Notes: generated by a model from the sequence alone, not told the origin. Positions 1 through 7,013 are shown, numbered from the stretch's first letter. The stretch is DNA of 14,007 bases from Bacteroidaceae bacterium (GCA_017557475.1 JAFYYO010000320.1:1-14007); one strand, 5' to 3'. A program made the numbers and translations.

Positions 1-144
1 ATACAGCCTTGCGGTCGCGGCGAGTTCAAGCCTGTCGATGTCAACACGACCTCTGAAGGCAGGGCTCGCAACCGTCGCACGGAAATCATCATGGCTCCGC
101 GCCTCGACAAACTGTTCAAGATGCTCGAGGAAAGCGGTCAGTAA
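1..144 (+). CDS. OmpA-family outer-membrane/peptidoglycan-binding protein, C-terminal end only (5' truncated by window)
   Basis: The frame is open from base 1 to a TAA at 142-144 and gives 47 residues. It contains the segment EGRARNRRTEIIMAP, which matches the end of the OmpA C-terminal (OmpA/MotB) domain, where an Arg-x-x-Asn-Arg-Arg run is part of the peptidoglycan-contacting surface. After it comes a short amphipathic tail (LDKLFKMLEESGQ). Proteins of this kind tether the outer membrane or an envelope complex to peptidoglycan. The N-terminal part, including any barrel, coiled coil or signal peptide, lies outside the window, so the exact subfamily cannot be named. A hairpin terminator 29 bp after the stop suggests this is the last gene of its transcript. 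The domain call is fairly secure; the role is inferred from the family. Confidence 0.75.
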   Translation: MQPCGRGEFKPVDVNTTSEGRARNRRTEIIMAPRLDKLFKMLEESGQ

Positions 145-173
145 CTGACTGCCATTCTGCGACTTATAAACAC

Positions 174-209
174 AAAGGCACGCCTTCTTTTTCTGGAGAG
201 CGTGCCTTT
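174..209 (+). terminator. Hairpin terminator after the OmpA-family gene
   Basis: A perfect 10-bp inverted repeat is visible: AAAGGCACGC at 174-183 and GCGTGCCTTT at 200-209, with a 16-nt T-rich loop. It lies 29 bp after the stop codon. The right arm ends in TTT but no longer U-tract follows, so this is a plausible rather than textbook intrinsic terminator. The symmetric A/T ends could let it act on both strands. The GGCACGCC at 177-184 resembles the core of the 22-bp repeats found elsewhere in this window. Confidence 0.65.
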
Positions 210-214
210 CTCGT

Positions 215-368
215 AAACATAACGTGTTATGATGGCAAACATAACGTGTTATGATGGCAAACGTAACGTGGAGTGTTGGCAAACATAACGTGTTATGATG
301 GCAAACGTAACGTGGAGTGTTGGCAAACATAACGTGAAGTGTTGGCAAACATAACGTGAAGTGATGGC
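215..368. repeat. 22-bp tandem repeat array 1 (seven units, CATAAC-type core)
   Basis: Seven uninterrupted 22-bp units start at 215, 237, 259, 281, 303, 325 and 347. Units 1, 2 and 4 carry the quasi-palindromic core CATAACGTGTTATG followed by the linker ATGGCAAA. Units 3 and 5 have CGTAACGTGGAGTG. Units 6 and 7 have CATAACGTGAAGTG. All seven keep TAACGTG and the TGGC(AAA) linker. Units 2-3 (237-280) and 4-5 (281-324) are identical over 44 bp, which points to a recent tandem duplication. The array lies 5 bp after the terminator hairpin and well before the promoter of the next gene. The function is unknown. Confidence 0.95.
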
Positions 369-385
369 CTATGCTTCTTTTTGCG

Positions 386-511
386 CACTTTTTTTATTCG
401 AGTTTCGATATGTCGAAAAAAAAGTGTAACTTTGGCTTTGCCGAAGTTACTCACGCTTGAAAAAGATAAGCGAAAAAAAAAGTCTTTTCGCTTTGCTCTT
501 TGCTCGCTTAT
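386..511. repeat. Run of three inverted repeats upstream of the S41 protease gene
   Basis: The AT-rich leader between array 1 and the protease promoter holds consecutive dyads. The first is a 10-bp stem 386-395/417-426 (CACTTTTTTT with AAAAAAAGTG). The second is an 11-bp stem 426-436/440-450 with a TTT loop and one G-T pair (GTAACTTTGGC with GCCGAAGTTAC). The third is a 9-bp stem 468-476/485-493 (AAGCGAAAA with TTTTCGCTT). An alternative 8-bp stem, 466-473 with 504-511, would compete with the third and reach into the promoter. A TAACTTTG box at 427-434 lies inside the second hairpin. The stems are directly visible; any regulatory role is inference. I see no convincing gene in this stretch. 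Confidence 0.6.
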
Positions 512-522
512 TTGTAACTTTG
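492..522 (+). promoter_or_regulatory. Bacteroidetes-type promoter for the S41 protease operon
   Basis: TAACTTTG at 515-522 matches the Bacteroidetes -7 consensus TAnnTTTG. A TTTG at 492-495 lies 19 nt upstream, the expected spacing for the -33 element. The protease ATG at 554 is about 30 nt downstream, leaving a short A-rich leader, as is common in this phylum. A second TAACTTTG at 427-434 has only a weak -33 partner (TTTC at 403-406). Confidence 0.65.
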
Positions 523-553
523 CCCCGATAAAGCAAAAAACATACATTTGAAT

Positions 554-2158
554 ATGAAAAGACTCACCTTTGCCGTTGCTGCGTTGCTCGTCGGAATGAA
601 CCTTTCGGCACAACTACGCTTTGGCAACCAACCCGTTCAAAATAACGCACAAAGCGACCTCGAGAAGAACATGCAGAAACTCGTCATGGCGAGTGTCATG
701 ATAAACAACTTCTATGTGGATAGCGTGGACAGCAAGAAGCTGACGGAAGACGCGATAAACGGCATCCTCTCGAAGCTCGACCCTCATTCTGCCTACACCA
801 ACGCAGCCGATACAAAGAAGTTTACCGAACCGCTGACGGGTTCCTTCGAAGGCATCGGCGTGCAGTTCAACATCCTGGAAGACACGCTGTTAGTCATTCA
901 GCCTGTGCCGAAAGGACCCAGCGAAAGAGTGGGCATCCTGGCTGGCGACCGCATTGTCAGCGTGGCAGACACAGCGATTGCCGGCGTCAAAATGAGTCGC
1001 GAGGAGATCATGCACCGCCTTCGTGGTCCGAAAGGCACTATCGCCCATCTCGGCGTCGTGCGTCGAGGCATCAAGGACACCCTGTATTTCGACGTGAAAC
1101 GCGACAAGATTCCCGTCAATTCGGTTGATGCCGCCTACATGGTGACGAAGACGATTGGCCTCGTTCGCTTCAACAATTTTGCGCAGACGACGCACGATGA
1201 GGTCGTCACAGCCATCAAGAAGCTCAAAGGCGAGGGCATGAAGGACCTCATCATCGACCTCCAACAGAACTCAGGAGGCTTCCTTCAGGCAGCTGCGGAC
1301 ATCGCCAGCGAGTTCCTTCCGAAAGGCGACATGATTGTCTATACGAAGGGTAGGAGTGTGCCCAGCCAGGAGTTCCGAAGCAGCGGCGGAGGCTGTTTCC
1401 AGGAGGGTAAAGTGGCTGTTCTCATCGATGAATACAGCGCTTCGGCTGCCGAGATACTCTCCGGTGCCATCCAGGATCAGGATCGCGGCATCGTGGTAGG
1501 CAGACGTTCGTTCGGAAAAGGACTTGTGCAGCGTCCCCTCGACATGCCCGACGGCAGCATGATACGTCTCACGACGGCTCGTTACTACACGCCAAGCGGT
1601 CGCAGCATACAGAAGCCGTATGAGAAAGGAAAAGGTCTGGATTACGCTAAAGACGTCATAAATCGCTACAACAAAGGCGAGTTGACGAACGCCGACAGCA
1701 TCCATTTCCCCGACTCTCTGCGGTATCAGACGCTTCGCAAAGGTCGTACGGTCTATGGTGGAGGCGGCATCATGCCCGACTGCTTCGTGCCGCTCGATAC
1801 GACTCGCTACGCCAAGTGCTATCGCGAGATGTCGGCCAAGAGCATCATCATCAACGCAAACCTCAAGTACATGGACAAGAACCGTAAGAAGTTGGCGAAG
1901 GCCTATCCCACCTTCGAGCAGTTCAAGGCCGAATATCAACTGCCTCAGGAAGTCATCGACGGCATCTTTGAGGAAGGCGAAAAACAGAACATCAAGCCGA
2001 AAGACGACGAGGAAAGGCAGAAGGCGACTGACAACATCCGCTTCATTGTCAAGGCTCTCGTGGCGCGAGACCTTTGGGATATGAGCGAGTACTTTGCCAT
2101 CATCTATGCCGACGACGAGGTGGTCAAGAAGGCAATCGAACTGCTTGAAAAGGATTAG
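554..2158 (+). CDS. S41-family C-terminal processing peptidase (CtpA/Prc type), secreted
   Basis: This 534-residue serine protease probably works in the periplasm, trimming or degrading exported proteins from exposed C-termini. It begins with a Sec signal peptide (MKRLTFAVAALLVGMNLSAQ, cleavage expected after Ala19). The N-terminal helical part contains LDPHSAYT near residues 76-82. A PDZ domain spans about 90-165 (FEGIGVQF to the LRGPKGT segment). The S41 core shows SASAAEI, with the likely nucleophile Ser297, and FGKGLVQ, with the general base Lys322 and Gln326; the 25-residue Ser-Lys spacing equals that of E. coli Prc. A C-terminal region of about 120 residues follows. An in-frame TTG at 548 would add two residues, but ATG 554 starts exactly at the signal peptide, so I chose it. 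The gene has its own promoter and heads the run with ybeY, ruvB and the SpmAB-like gene. Its TAG stop lies within a 7-bp repeat. The natural substrate is not evident. Confidence 0.93.
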   Translation: MKRLTFAVAALLVGMNLSAQLRFGNQPVQNNAQSDLEKNMQKLVMASVMINNFYVDSVDSKKLTEDAINGILSKLDPHSAYTNAADTKKFTEPLTGSFEGIGVQFNILEDTLLVIQPVPKGPSERVGILAGDRIVSVADTAIAGVKMSREEIMHRLRGPKGTIAHLGVVRRGIKDTLYFDVKRDKIPVNSVDAAYMVTKTIGLVRFNNFAQTTHDEVVTAIKKLKGEGMKDLIIDLQQNSGGFLQAAADIASEFLPKGDMIVYTKGRSVPSQEFRSSGGGCFQEGKVAVLIDEYSASAAEILSGAIQDQDRGIVVGRRSFGKGLVQRPLDMPDGSMIRLTTARYYTPSGRSIQKPYEKGKGLDYAKDVINRYNKGELTNADSIHFPDSLRYQTLRKGRTVYGGGGIMPDCFVPLDTTRYAKCYREMSAKSIIINANLKYMDKNRKKLAKAYPTFEQFKAEYQLPQEVIDGIFEEGEKQNIKPKDDEERQKATDNIRFIVKALVARDLWDMSEYFAIIYADDEVVKKAIELLEKD

Positions 2159-2179
2159 GGATTAGAGATTAGGGATTAG
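2152..2179. repeat. 7-bp tandem repeat (GGATTAG) across the protease stop codon
   Basis: Four consecutive heptamers occupy 2152-2179: GGATTAG, GGATTAG, AGATTAG, GGATTAG. The first copy supplies the last codon and the TAG stop of the protease gene. The rest fill most of the 40-bp gap to ybeY. It is probably a slippage-prone microsatellite with no demonstrated function. Confidence 0.85.
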
Positions 2180-2198
2180 GGTTTGGTTGCTTTGCGAC

Positions 2199-2621
2199 AT
2201 GATTACGTTCAACACACAAGGAACAGCAATGCCGGATATCGCTGAGGCAGAGGTCTCGGCTTGGGTCAGACAGGTTGCAAAGAGCTATAATAAAGTCGTG
2301 GGCGATGTGAACTACATCTTCGTCGACGATGAAACTATGCTCGACATCAACCAACGCTTCATCGGGCACGACTACTATACTGACCACATTGGCTTCGACT
2401 ACAGCAGTGGCGACTCGCTGAGCGGCGATATCTACATCAGCATCGACACCGTCAAGAGCAATGCCGACCTGTTCCGAGTCACAGAAAACGAGGAATTGCA
2501 CCGCATAATCATACACGGTTTGCTACATCTCTGCGGCCTTCGCGACAAGACAGACGAAGAAAGAACACTCATGCAACAAGCCGAAGACAAAGCATTAGAA
2601 CTATGGAAGATTTCGACATAA
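2199..2621 (+). CDS. ybeY: YbeY-family endoribonuclease / rRNA maturation factor
   Basis: The 140-residue protein belongs to the YbeY (UPF0054) metallohydrolase family, which acts in 16S rRNA 3'-end maturation and ribosome quality control. The signature metal-site segment is HGLLHLCG at residues 106-113, with His106 and His110 matching the first two zinc ligands of E. coli YbeY (His114, His118). The position of the third ligand (His124) is Asp116 in GLRDK. From memory Bacteroides homologues also have Asp here, so this is probably a lineage form rather than damage. The upstream conserved region is present as [12 protein letters not shown] (57-68). An in-frame TTG at 2187 would add four residues; ATG 2199 gives the usual family start (MITF) and is preferred. 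The 3' end overlaps ruvB by 19 nt, which suggests translational coupling. Confidence 0.9.
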   Translation: MITFNTQGTAMPDIAEAEVSAWVRQVAKSYNKVVGDVNYIFVDDETMLDINQRFIGHDYYTDHIGFDYSSGDSLSGDIYISIDTVKSNADLFRVTENEELHRIIIHGLLHLCGLRDKTDEERTLMQQAEDKALELWKIST

Positions 2622-3637
2622 GACAAGAAGGAAGGCAGAAGGAAAAGGACTTCGAGAACGCGCTCCGTCCTTTGTGCTTCGAGGACTTTAGCGGACAAAA
2701 CAAAGTTGTCGAGAACCTGCGCATCTTCGTCGAGGCTGCGAAATACAGAGGAGAACCCCTCGACCACACACTTCTGCACGGACCTCCAGGCTTGGGAAAG
2801 ACCACGTTGTCCAACATCATTGCCAACGAACTCGGAGTAGGCTTTAAGCTGACGAGCGGACCTGTGCTCGATAAGCCTGGCGACCTTGCCGGCATCCTCA
2901 CTTCCCTCGAGCCGAATGATGTCCTTTTCATCGACGAGATACATCGCCTTTCACCCATTGTGGAGGAATATCTCTACTCTGCAATGGAGGATTACCGCAT
3001 CGACATCATGATCGACAAAGGACCCTCGGCACGCAGCATCCAGATAGATTTGGCGCCGTTCACGCTTGTGGGAGCCACCACTCGCAGCGGCTTGCTCACG
3101 GCTCCCCTGCGAGCACGCTTCGGCATCAATATGCACTTAGAGTACTACGATGCCGACACCTTGCAGAAAATCGTGATGCGTTCGTCGGGCATACTCGGCG
3201 TGCCCATCGACTTCGAAGCCGCCGGCGAGATTGCAAGCCGCAGTCGTGGTACGCCACGAATCGCTAATGCACTGCTCCGACGCGTTCGCGACTTCGCACA
3301 AGTCAAGGGAAATGGCCGCATCGACCTGCAAATAGCACGCGTCGCACTTGAGGCTCTTAACATAGATCGCTACGGTCTCGACGAGATAGACAACAAGATC
3401 TTGACCACCATTATCAATAAGTTCCAGGGCGGTCCCGTGGGTATCAACACGATAGCCACAGCCGTGGGCGAAGACGCAGGCACCGTCGAGGAGGTTTACG
3501 AGCCGTTCCTCATCAAGGAAGGCTTCATCAAGCGCACTCCCAGAGGCCGCGAAGTGACCGAACTCGCCTACCGACATCTGGGCATAAAGATGGGCGGACG
3601 TTACGGCAACCCTTTGCAAGGCAACCTCTTCGACTGA
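2603..3637 (+). CDS. ruvB: Holliday junction branch migration ATPase RuvB
   Basis: RuvB is the hexameric AAA+ motor that, with RuvA, drives branch migration of Holliday junctions in recombinational repair. This 344-residue protein is full length. It shows Walker [10 protein letters not shown] (60-68), Walker B with DEIH (111-114), sensor 1 GATTR (157-161), the arginine finger in RARFG (Arg172) and sensor 2 in [12 protein letters not shown] (Arg219). A C-terminal winged helix runs from about 256 to 335 ([12 protein letters not shown], then RTPRGR). The ATG lies inside the end of ybeY, in a different frame, with a 19-nt overlap. No ruvA or ruvC is present in the window. The protein ends QGNLFD. 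The identification is secure. Confidence 0.98.
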   Translation: MEDFDIRQEGRQKEKDFENALRPLCFEDFSGQNKVVENLRIFVEAAKYRGEPLDHTLLHGPPGLGKTTLSNIIANELGVGFKLTSGPVLDKPGDLAGILTSLEPNDVLFIDEIHRLSPIVEEYLYSAMEDYRIDIMIDKGPSARSIQIDLAPFTLVGATTRSGLLTAPLRARFGINMHLEYYDADTLQKIVMRSSGILGVPIDFEAAGEIASRSRGTPRIANALLRRVRDFAQVKGNGRIDLQIARVALEALNIDRYGLDEIDNKILTTIINKFQGGPVGINTIATAVGEDAGTVEEVYEPFLIKEGFIKRTPRGREVTELAYRHLGIKMGGRYGNPLQGNLFD

Positions 3638-3641
3638 GTCT

Positions 3642-3686
3642 CCGATTACTCAGATTACTCCTAATTCTCCGATTATTCTGATTTAA
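3642..3686. repeat. 9-bp degenerate tandem repeat between ruvB and the SpmAB-like gene
   Basis: Five consecutive 9-mers fill most of the 58-bp gap: CCGATTACT, CAGATTACT, CCTAATTCT, CCGATTATT, CTGATTTAA. The GATTA word recalls the heptamer repeat at 2152-2179, but the period is 9 rather than 7. No hairpin terminator is visible, so the operon may continue through it. Confidence 0.75.
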
Positions 3687-3695
3687 TTAACTTCT

Positions 3696-4925
3696 ATGGT
3701 ACTGAATTACATCTGGATAGGTTTTTTCCTCATCGCTTTTCTCATCGCTTTGGTGCAGCTCTTTATGGGCAACACCGAGGTCTTTCCCGCGATAATGAAC
3801 AGCACGTTCGACAGTGCGAAAACTGCTTTCGAGATTTCCCTCGGCTTGACAGGCGTGTTGTCTTTGTGGATGGGCATCATGAAGATTGGCGAAAAAGGCG
3901 GTCTAGTCGATACTTTAGCTCGTTGGTTGTCGCCTCTCATGGTACGCCTTTTCCCCGAAATTCCCGCAGGTCATCCCGTCTTCGGGCACATCTTCATGAA
4001 CTTCAGTGCCAATATGCTGGGCCTCGACAACGCAGCTACTCCGCTGGGACTTAAGGCGATGGAGGGCATGCAGGAACTGAATCAGAAGAAAGACACCGCA
4101 ACAAATGCGATGATTATGTTCCTCGTGCTGAACACCAGCGGCTTGACCTTGATACCAGTCGGCGTGATGACCTATCGCGCAGTGGCTGGAGCGGCACAAC
4201 CTACGGACGTCTTCATTCCCATCCTCATCGCGACTGCCATTGCCACACTCGCAGGCATAGTCATCACAAGTCTGTACCAACGCATCAATCTCTTCAACCG
4301 AACCATCATGGCATTCGTGCTCGGCATTTGCCTCGTGGTGAGCGGCGTGATTTGGCTTGGCACGCAGGTTGACCAGGAGACGATGAACAAGTGGAGCACC
4401 GTCGTTGCCAACGTCCTACTTTTCAGCATCATAATCGCCTTTATTTGGGCAGGAGTACGAAAGAAAATAAATGTTTACGAAGCCTTCATCGAAGGGGCAA
4501 AAGGAGGCTTTGAGACTGCCGTTCGCATCATCCCATACTTGGTCGCCATCCTTGTTGCCATCGGAGTTTTCCGTGCTTCGGGAGCGATGGACTTCATCGT
4601 GGGTGGACTCGGAAGATTGGTTGAAATGTGTGGCGGCAACGCGGATTATGTTGCGGCACTTCCCACAGCCATTATGAAGCCCCTTTCCGGCAGCGGAGCA
4701 AGGGGAATGATGGTCGATGCGATGCAGCAGTATGGCCCCGATTCCTTCATTGCTCGCCTGTCGTGCATCTTCCAAGGCGCAACCGATACGACCTTCTACA
4801 TACTGGCCGTTTACTTCGGTTCCGTAGGTATTCGCAAGACGCGCCACGCCGTCATGGCAGGCCTCCTGACCGACATTTGCGGTGTCATCGCAGCAATTGC
4901 CGTCGCAGCAATCTTCTTCGGATAA
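3696..4925 (+). CDS. Fused SpmA-SpmB protein: two nucleoside-recognition (Gate) membrane domains
   Basis: This is a polytopic inner-membrane protein of 409 residues. The first half (about 1-205) resembles spore maturation protein A: hydrophobic helices, then the conserved stretch HIFMNFSANMLGLDNAATPL (about 98-117). The second half (about 230-409) resembles SpmB, with RIIPYLVAILVAIGVFRASG and the conserved PLSGSGARGMM and GATDTTFYILAVYFG segments. Both halves belong to the Gate/nucleoside-recognition family related to Nup-type transporters. In endospore formers spmA and spmB are adjacent separate genes; here they form one frame with no stop or frameshift. Bacteroidales do not form spores, so the role is probably transport or an envelope function, with substrate unknown. 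The gene follows ruvB by 58 bp. Its TAA stop touches the first (degenerate) unit of repeat array 2. The family call is strong; the function is uncertain. Confidence 0.88.
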   Translation: MVLNYIWIGFFLIAFLIALVQLFMGNTEVFPAIMNSTFDSAKTAFEISLGLTGVLSLWMGIMKIGEKGGLVDTLARWLSPLMVRLFPEIPAGHPVFGHIFMNFSANMLGLDNAATPLGLKAMEGMQELNQKKDTATNAMIMFLVLNTSGLTLIPVGVMTYRAVAGAAQPTDVFIPILIATAIATLAGIVITSLYQRINLFNRTIMAFVLGICLVVSGVIWLGTQVDQETMNKWSTVVANVLLFSIIIAFIWAGVRKKINVYEAFIEGAKGGFETAVRIIPYLVAILVAIGVFRASGAMDFIVGGLGRLVEMCGGNADYVAALPTAIMKPLSGSGARGMMVDAMQQYGPDSFIARLSCIFQGATDTTFYILAVYFGSVGIRKTRHAVMAGLLTDICGVIAAIAVAAIFFG

Positions 4926-5034
4926 AACACAGCAGGGCTAGTTCTCAAACTAGGCGTGGCTAATTGACAAACTAGACGTGGCTAATTGGCGAACTAGGCG
5001 TGCCTAATTGACAAACTAGGCGTGCCTAATTTTC
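4925..5034. repeat. 22-bp tandem repeat array 2 (four clear units plus one degenerate, CTAGGC-type core)
   Basis: Clear 22-bp units start at 4947, 4969, 4991 and 5013. Their cores are CTAGGCGTGGCTAA, CTAGACGTGGCTAA and CTAGGCGTGCCTAA (twice), with linkers TTGACAAA, TTGGCGAA, TTGACAAA and TTTTCAAA. A decayed in-phase unit occupies 4925-4946, ending GGGCTAGTTCTC. The five units total exactly 110 bp. They run from the last base of the SpmAB-like stop codon to two bases into the gluQ stop codon, so they make up the whole convergent gap. No other terminator is visible between these genes. Confidence 0.93.
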
Positions 5035-5929
5035 AAAAGGAGGCTGTGATGTCCTCTGTCGGGACTTTTTGCCAGGAGAACAAAGGCAGTAAATCTTGGG
5101 GTAGGGAAGGCGTCGGTTCGGGAAGAAGACCAGCCCAAAATGCTAAAAAACCCACGATTTCATCGGGATTTTTGTGTTTCTCGCGAAGAATAGAAAGGTC
5201 TAGAGATTTGTCACGCTTGCAAAGGCGTTGGCCATTTTCATTGACCAAAAGCGGATGATGAATGTAGTGCGGTTCAGGGAAACCCAAGGTGCGATAAAGA
5301 TGCAACTGTTGCGGCGTACTCAACAAAAGGTCGCGTCCACGCACAACCTCCGTAATGCCCATCAACGCATCATCAACCACAACGGCCAACTGATAAGCCC
5401 AAGCCCCATCCTTTCGACGCAGGACATAATCGCCACAATGCTGTGACAGGTTCACACTTTGCTCGCCATAATGCCCATCTATGAAAGTTATGACCTCATT
5501 CGGAACCATAAATCTTGTGGCATGAGGTGTATTTTGCGCCATTTCATCTAGTTTTTTTCCCCTGCAAGTGCCAGCATAAACGATGCGTCCATCTGTTTCG
5601 TGAGGCGCTTGAGTTGCCATGATGTCGGCCCTAGAACAGAAGCAAGGGTAGGTGAGACCCTTGTCTTGTAACTGTTTGAGATACTGCTCGTAGATGTCCC
5701 CTCGCTGGCTCTGCCACACGACCTCCCCGTCCCAAGGCAGCCCAAGCCATTGCAAGTCGTCCATCAACTGCAGAACAAAGTCGCGACGAGAGCGGTCAGG
5801 ATCGAGGTCTTCAATGCGCAAACGCCATTCTCCGCCTTGACTCTTGGCCGAAAGCCACGAGAGAAGTGCACAAAACACATTGCCCAAATGCATGCGTCCA
5901 GTTGGTGAAGGGGCAAAGCGTCCTACCAT
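5033..5929 (-). CDS. gluQ: Glutamyl-Q tRNA(Asp) synthetase
   Basis: GluQ-RS is a truncated paralogue of glutamyl-tRNA synthetase. It activates glutamate and attaches it to the queuosine base at position 34 of tRNA(Asp). At 298 residues it is the length of the catalytic domain only, with no anticodon-binding domain. Visible features are the start GRFAPSPTGRMHLGN with the HIGH-like HLGN (14-17), RIEDLDPDRSR (38-48), the zinc site Cys96-x-Cys98, Tyr118 and Cys122 (YPCFC and YAGTC), and the KMSKS-like KRDKS (238-242). These zinc-site residues separate GluQ-RS from ordinary GltX fragments. The gene follows the polyprenyl synthase gene on the same strand by 23 bp and probably shares its transcript. 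The TGA stop lies in the linker of repeat array 2, so the extreme C-terminus (EDITASF) may have been shaped by the repeat. Confidence 0.94.
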   Translation of the reverse strand: MVGRFAPSPTGRMHLGNVFCALLSWLSAKSQGGEWRLRIEDLDPDRSRRDFVLQLMDDLQWLGLPWDGEVVWQSQRGDIYEQYLKQLQDKGLTYPCFCSRADIMATQAPHETDGRIVYAGTCRGKKLDEMAQNTPHATRFMVPNEVITFIDGHYGEQSVNLSQHCGDYVLRRKDGAWAYQLAVVVDDALMGITEVVRGRDLLLSTPQQLHLYRTLGFPEPHYIHHPLLVNENGQRLCKRDKSLDLSILREKHKNPDEIVGFLAFWAGLLPEPTPSLPQDLLPLFSWQKVPTEDITASF

Positions 5930-5952
5930 AATAGAATAGTTAAGACGTGGAA

Positions 5953-6924
5953 TCAGAAAACTCTTTCCGCAACAAAAGAGGCAAGAAGGTGCAAAGCTTC
6001 AGTAATAGAGGCGTCGCGAGTATCGTCAATCAAGCCGTCGGCCATGCCTTGCATGTCTTTCATATGCCACTGCGCGTACTCCAATCCGCCCTCCTGAACC
6101 GAGAACTTGATAAGCTTTTGAATCTCTTTGGCACTCGCTTCACGACGGCGTACCTTCTGTGCCAACTCACGAATCGACTCATCTTCGCTGTGCTTGATGG
6201 CATAAATGGCTGGCAATGTGAGCTTTCCCTCCTTCATGTCGTTGCCAACAGGCTTGCCCACCTCAGCCGTTCCATAGTCGAAAATATCATCGCGAATCTG
6301 GAAACAGATGCCGATGAGCTTGCCGAACTGACCCAAACGCTCTGCATCACCTTCGTCACCGCCTGCTGCCAAAGCCCCCAAACGAGCACAGACAGAGAAC
6401 AGACTTGCCGTTTTGCGAGAGATGACATCAAAGTATGCGGCCTCCGACAGAACATTTGAATCATTATTATAAAGCTGCAGAAGTTCGCCGTCGGCAAGCG
6501 TCTGACCGAGTTGCGCAATGTAGCGAACCACCCGCACATCCTCTGTCAAAGCGGCACATTCGAGGGCCTTACTGAGCACAAAATCACCGCTAAGAACGGC
6601 AACTTGATTGCTGAGAAAGGCATTTAAGGAAGGCAATCCACGCCGACGATCGCTTTCGTCCACCACATCATCGTGCACCAAAGTGGCCGTGTGAAGCATC
6701 TCCAAAGCCAAAGCAACATTGATAACCTTATCGTCTATCTTGCCCACCATTCTTGCCGAAAGCAATACAAGGAGCGGACGAATCTGCTTACCAGGAGCCT
6801 TAAGCAAGTGTTCCACAGCCTGTTCGAGCAGTGGGTTATCGCTATAAAGCGTTTTGCGGAAAGCCTCGTTAAATTGCTCCAATTCAGCCGCAACAGGGGC
6901 CTTTATCTTATCAAGTACGTCCAT
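5953..6924 (-). CDS. Long-chain trans-polyprenyl diphosphate synthase (IspA/IspB family)
   Basis: This 323-residue enzyme elongates allylic diphosphates with isopentenyl diphosphate, probably making the side chain of menaquinone. The family motifs are complete: GKQIRP (45-50, diphosphate binding), the first Asp-rich motif DDVVDESDRRRG (85-96) and the second DDIFD (212-216). Before the first motif lies LEMLHTATLVH; like octaprenyl synthase IspB (HTATLLHDDVVDES, from memory), it lacks the bulky aromatic residues that limit farnesyl synthases, so a long product is expected. The chain length cannot be read from sequence. The gene is transcribed divergently from polA and is followed by gluQ after 23 bp. 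A TAAATTTG box 20 nt upstream of the ATG probably serves it. Confidence 0.92.
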   Translation of the reverse strand: MDVLDKIKAPVAAELEQFNEAFRKTLYSDNPLLEQAVEHLLKAPGKQIRPLLVLLSARMVGKIDDKVINVALALEMLHTATLVHDDVVDESDRRRGLPSLNAFLSNQVAVLSGDFVLSKALECAALTEDVRVVRYIAQLGQTLADGELLQLYNNDSNVLSEAAYFDVISRKTASLFSVCARLGALAAGGDEGDAERLGQFGKLIGICFQIRDDIFDYGTAEVGKPVGNDMKEGKLTLPAIYAIKHSEDESIRELAQKVRRREASAKEIQKLIKFSVQEGGLEYAQWHMKDMQGMADGLIDDTRDASITEALHLLASFVAERVF

Positions 6925-6943
6925 TTATCTCATCTTTAGAGTG

Positions 6944-6951
6944 CAAATTTA
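6944..6951 (-). promoter_or_regulatory. Probable -7 promoter element of the polyprenyl synthase-gluQ unit
   Basis: On the minus strand this reads TAAATTTG, an exact match to the Bacteroidetes -7 consensus TAnnTTTG, 19 nt upstream of the start codon. No clear TTTG -33 element is seen at the expected distance, so the assignment is moderate. Confidence 0.45.
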
Positions 6952-6983
6952 CATAAAAAAGTGCTTCTTTCATATTTTTTCCG

Positions 6984-6991
6984 TAACTTTA
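6984..6991 (+). promoter_or_regulatory. Probable -7 promoter element of polA
   Basis: TAACTTTA differs from the TAnnTTTG consensus only at the last base and ends 22 nt before the polA ATG. It lies in the 89-bp AT-rich divergent gap between the polyprenyl synthase gene and polA. The upstream -33 element is not clear. Confidence 0.4.
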
Positions 6992-7013
6992 CCACATAAA
7001 AGGACAGAAAAAG

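Noticed and set aside
215..368. CRISPR array
   Set aside because: The units are contiguous 22-bp repeats with an 8-bp conserved linker. There are no unique spacers of 25-40 bp and no cas genes.
548..553. TTG start two codons upstream for the S41 protease
   Set aside because: ATG at 554 starts a standard signal peptide directly; the TTG adds only two residues and has no better ribosome-binding context.
1271..1939. Open frame of 222 codons on the minus strand
   Set aside because: It is antisense to the catalytic part of the S41 protease and has no family motif.
2187..2198. TTG start four codons upstream for ybeY
   Set aside because: The extra residues MLCD do not match the usual YbeY N-terminus, while ATG 2199 gives MITF.
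3620..3634. RuvB C-terminal QGNLF as a clamp-binding peptide
   Set aside because: It fits the QxxLF pattern only loosely, and a short C-terminal match like this can arise by chance. Nothing else supports clamp binding by RuvB.
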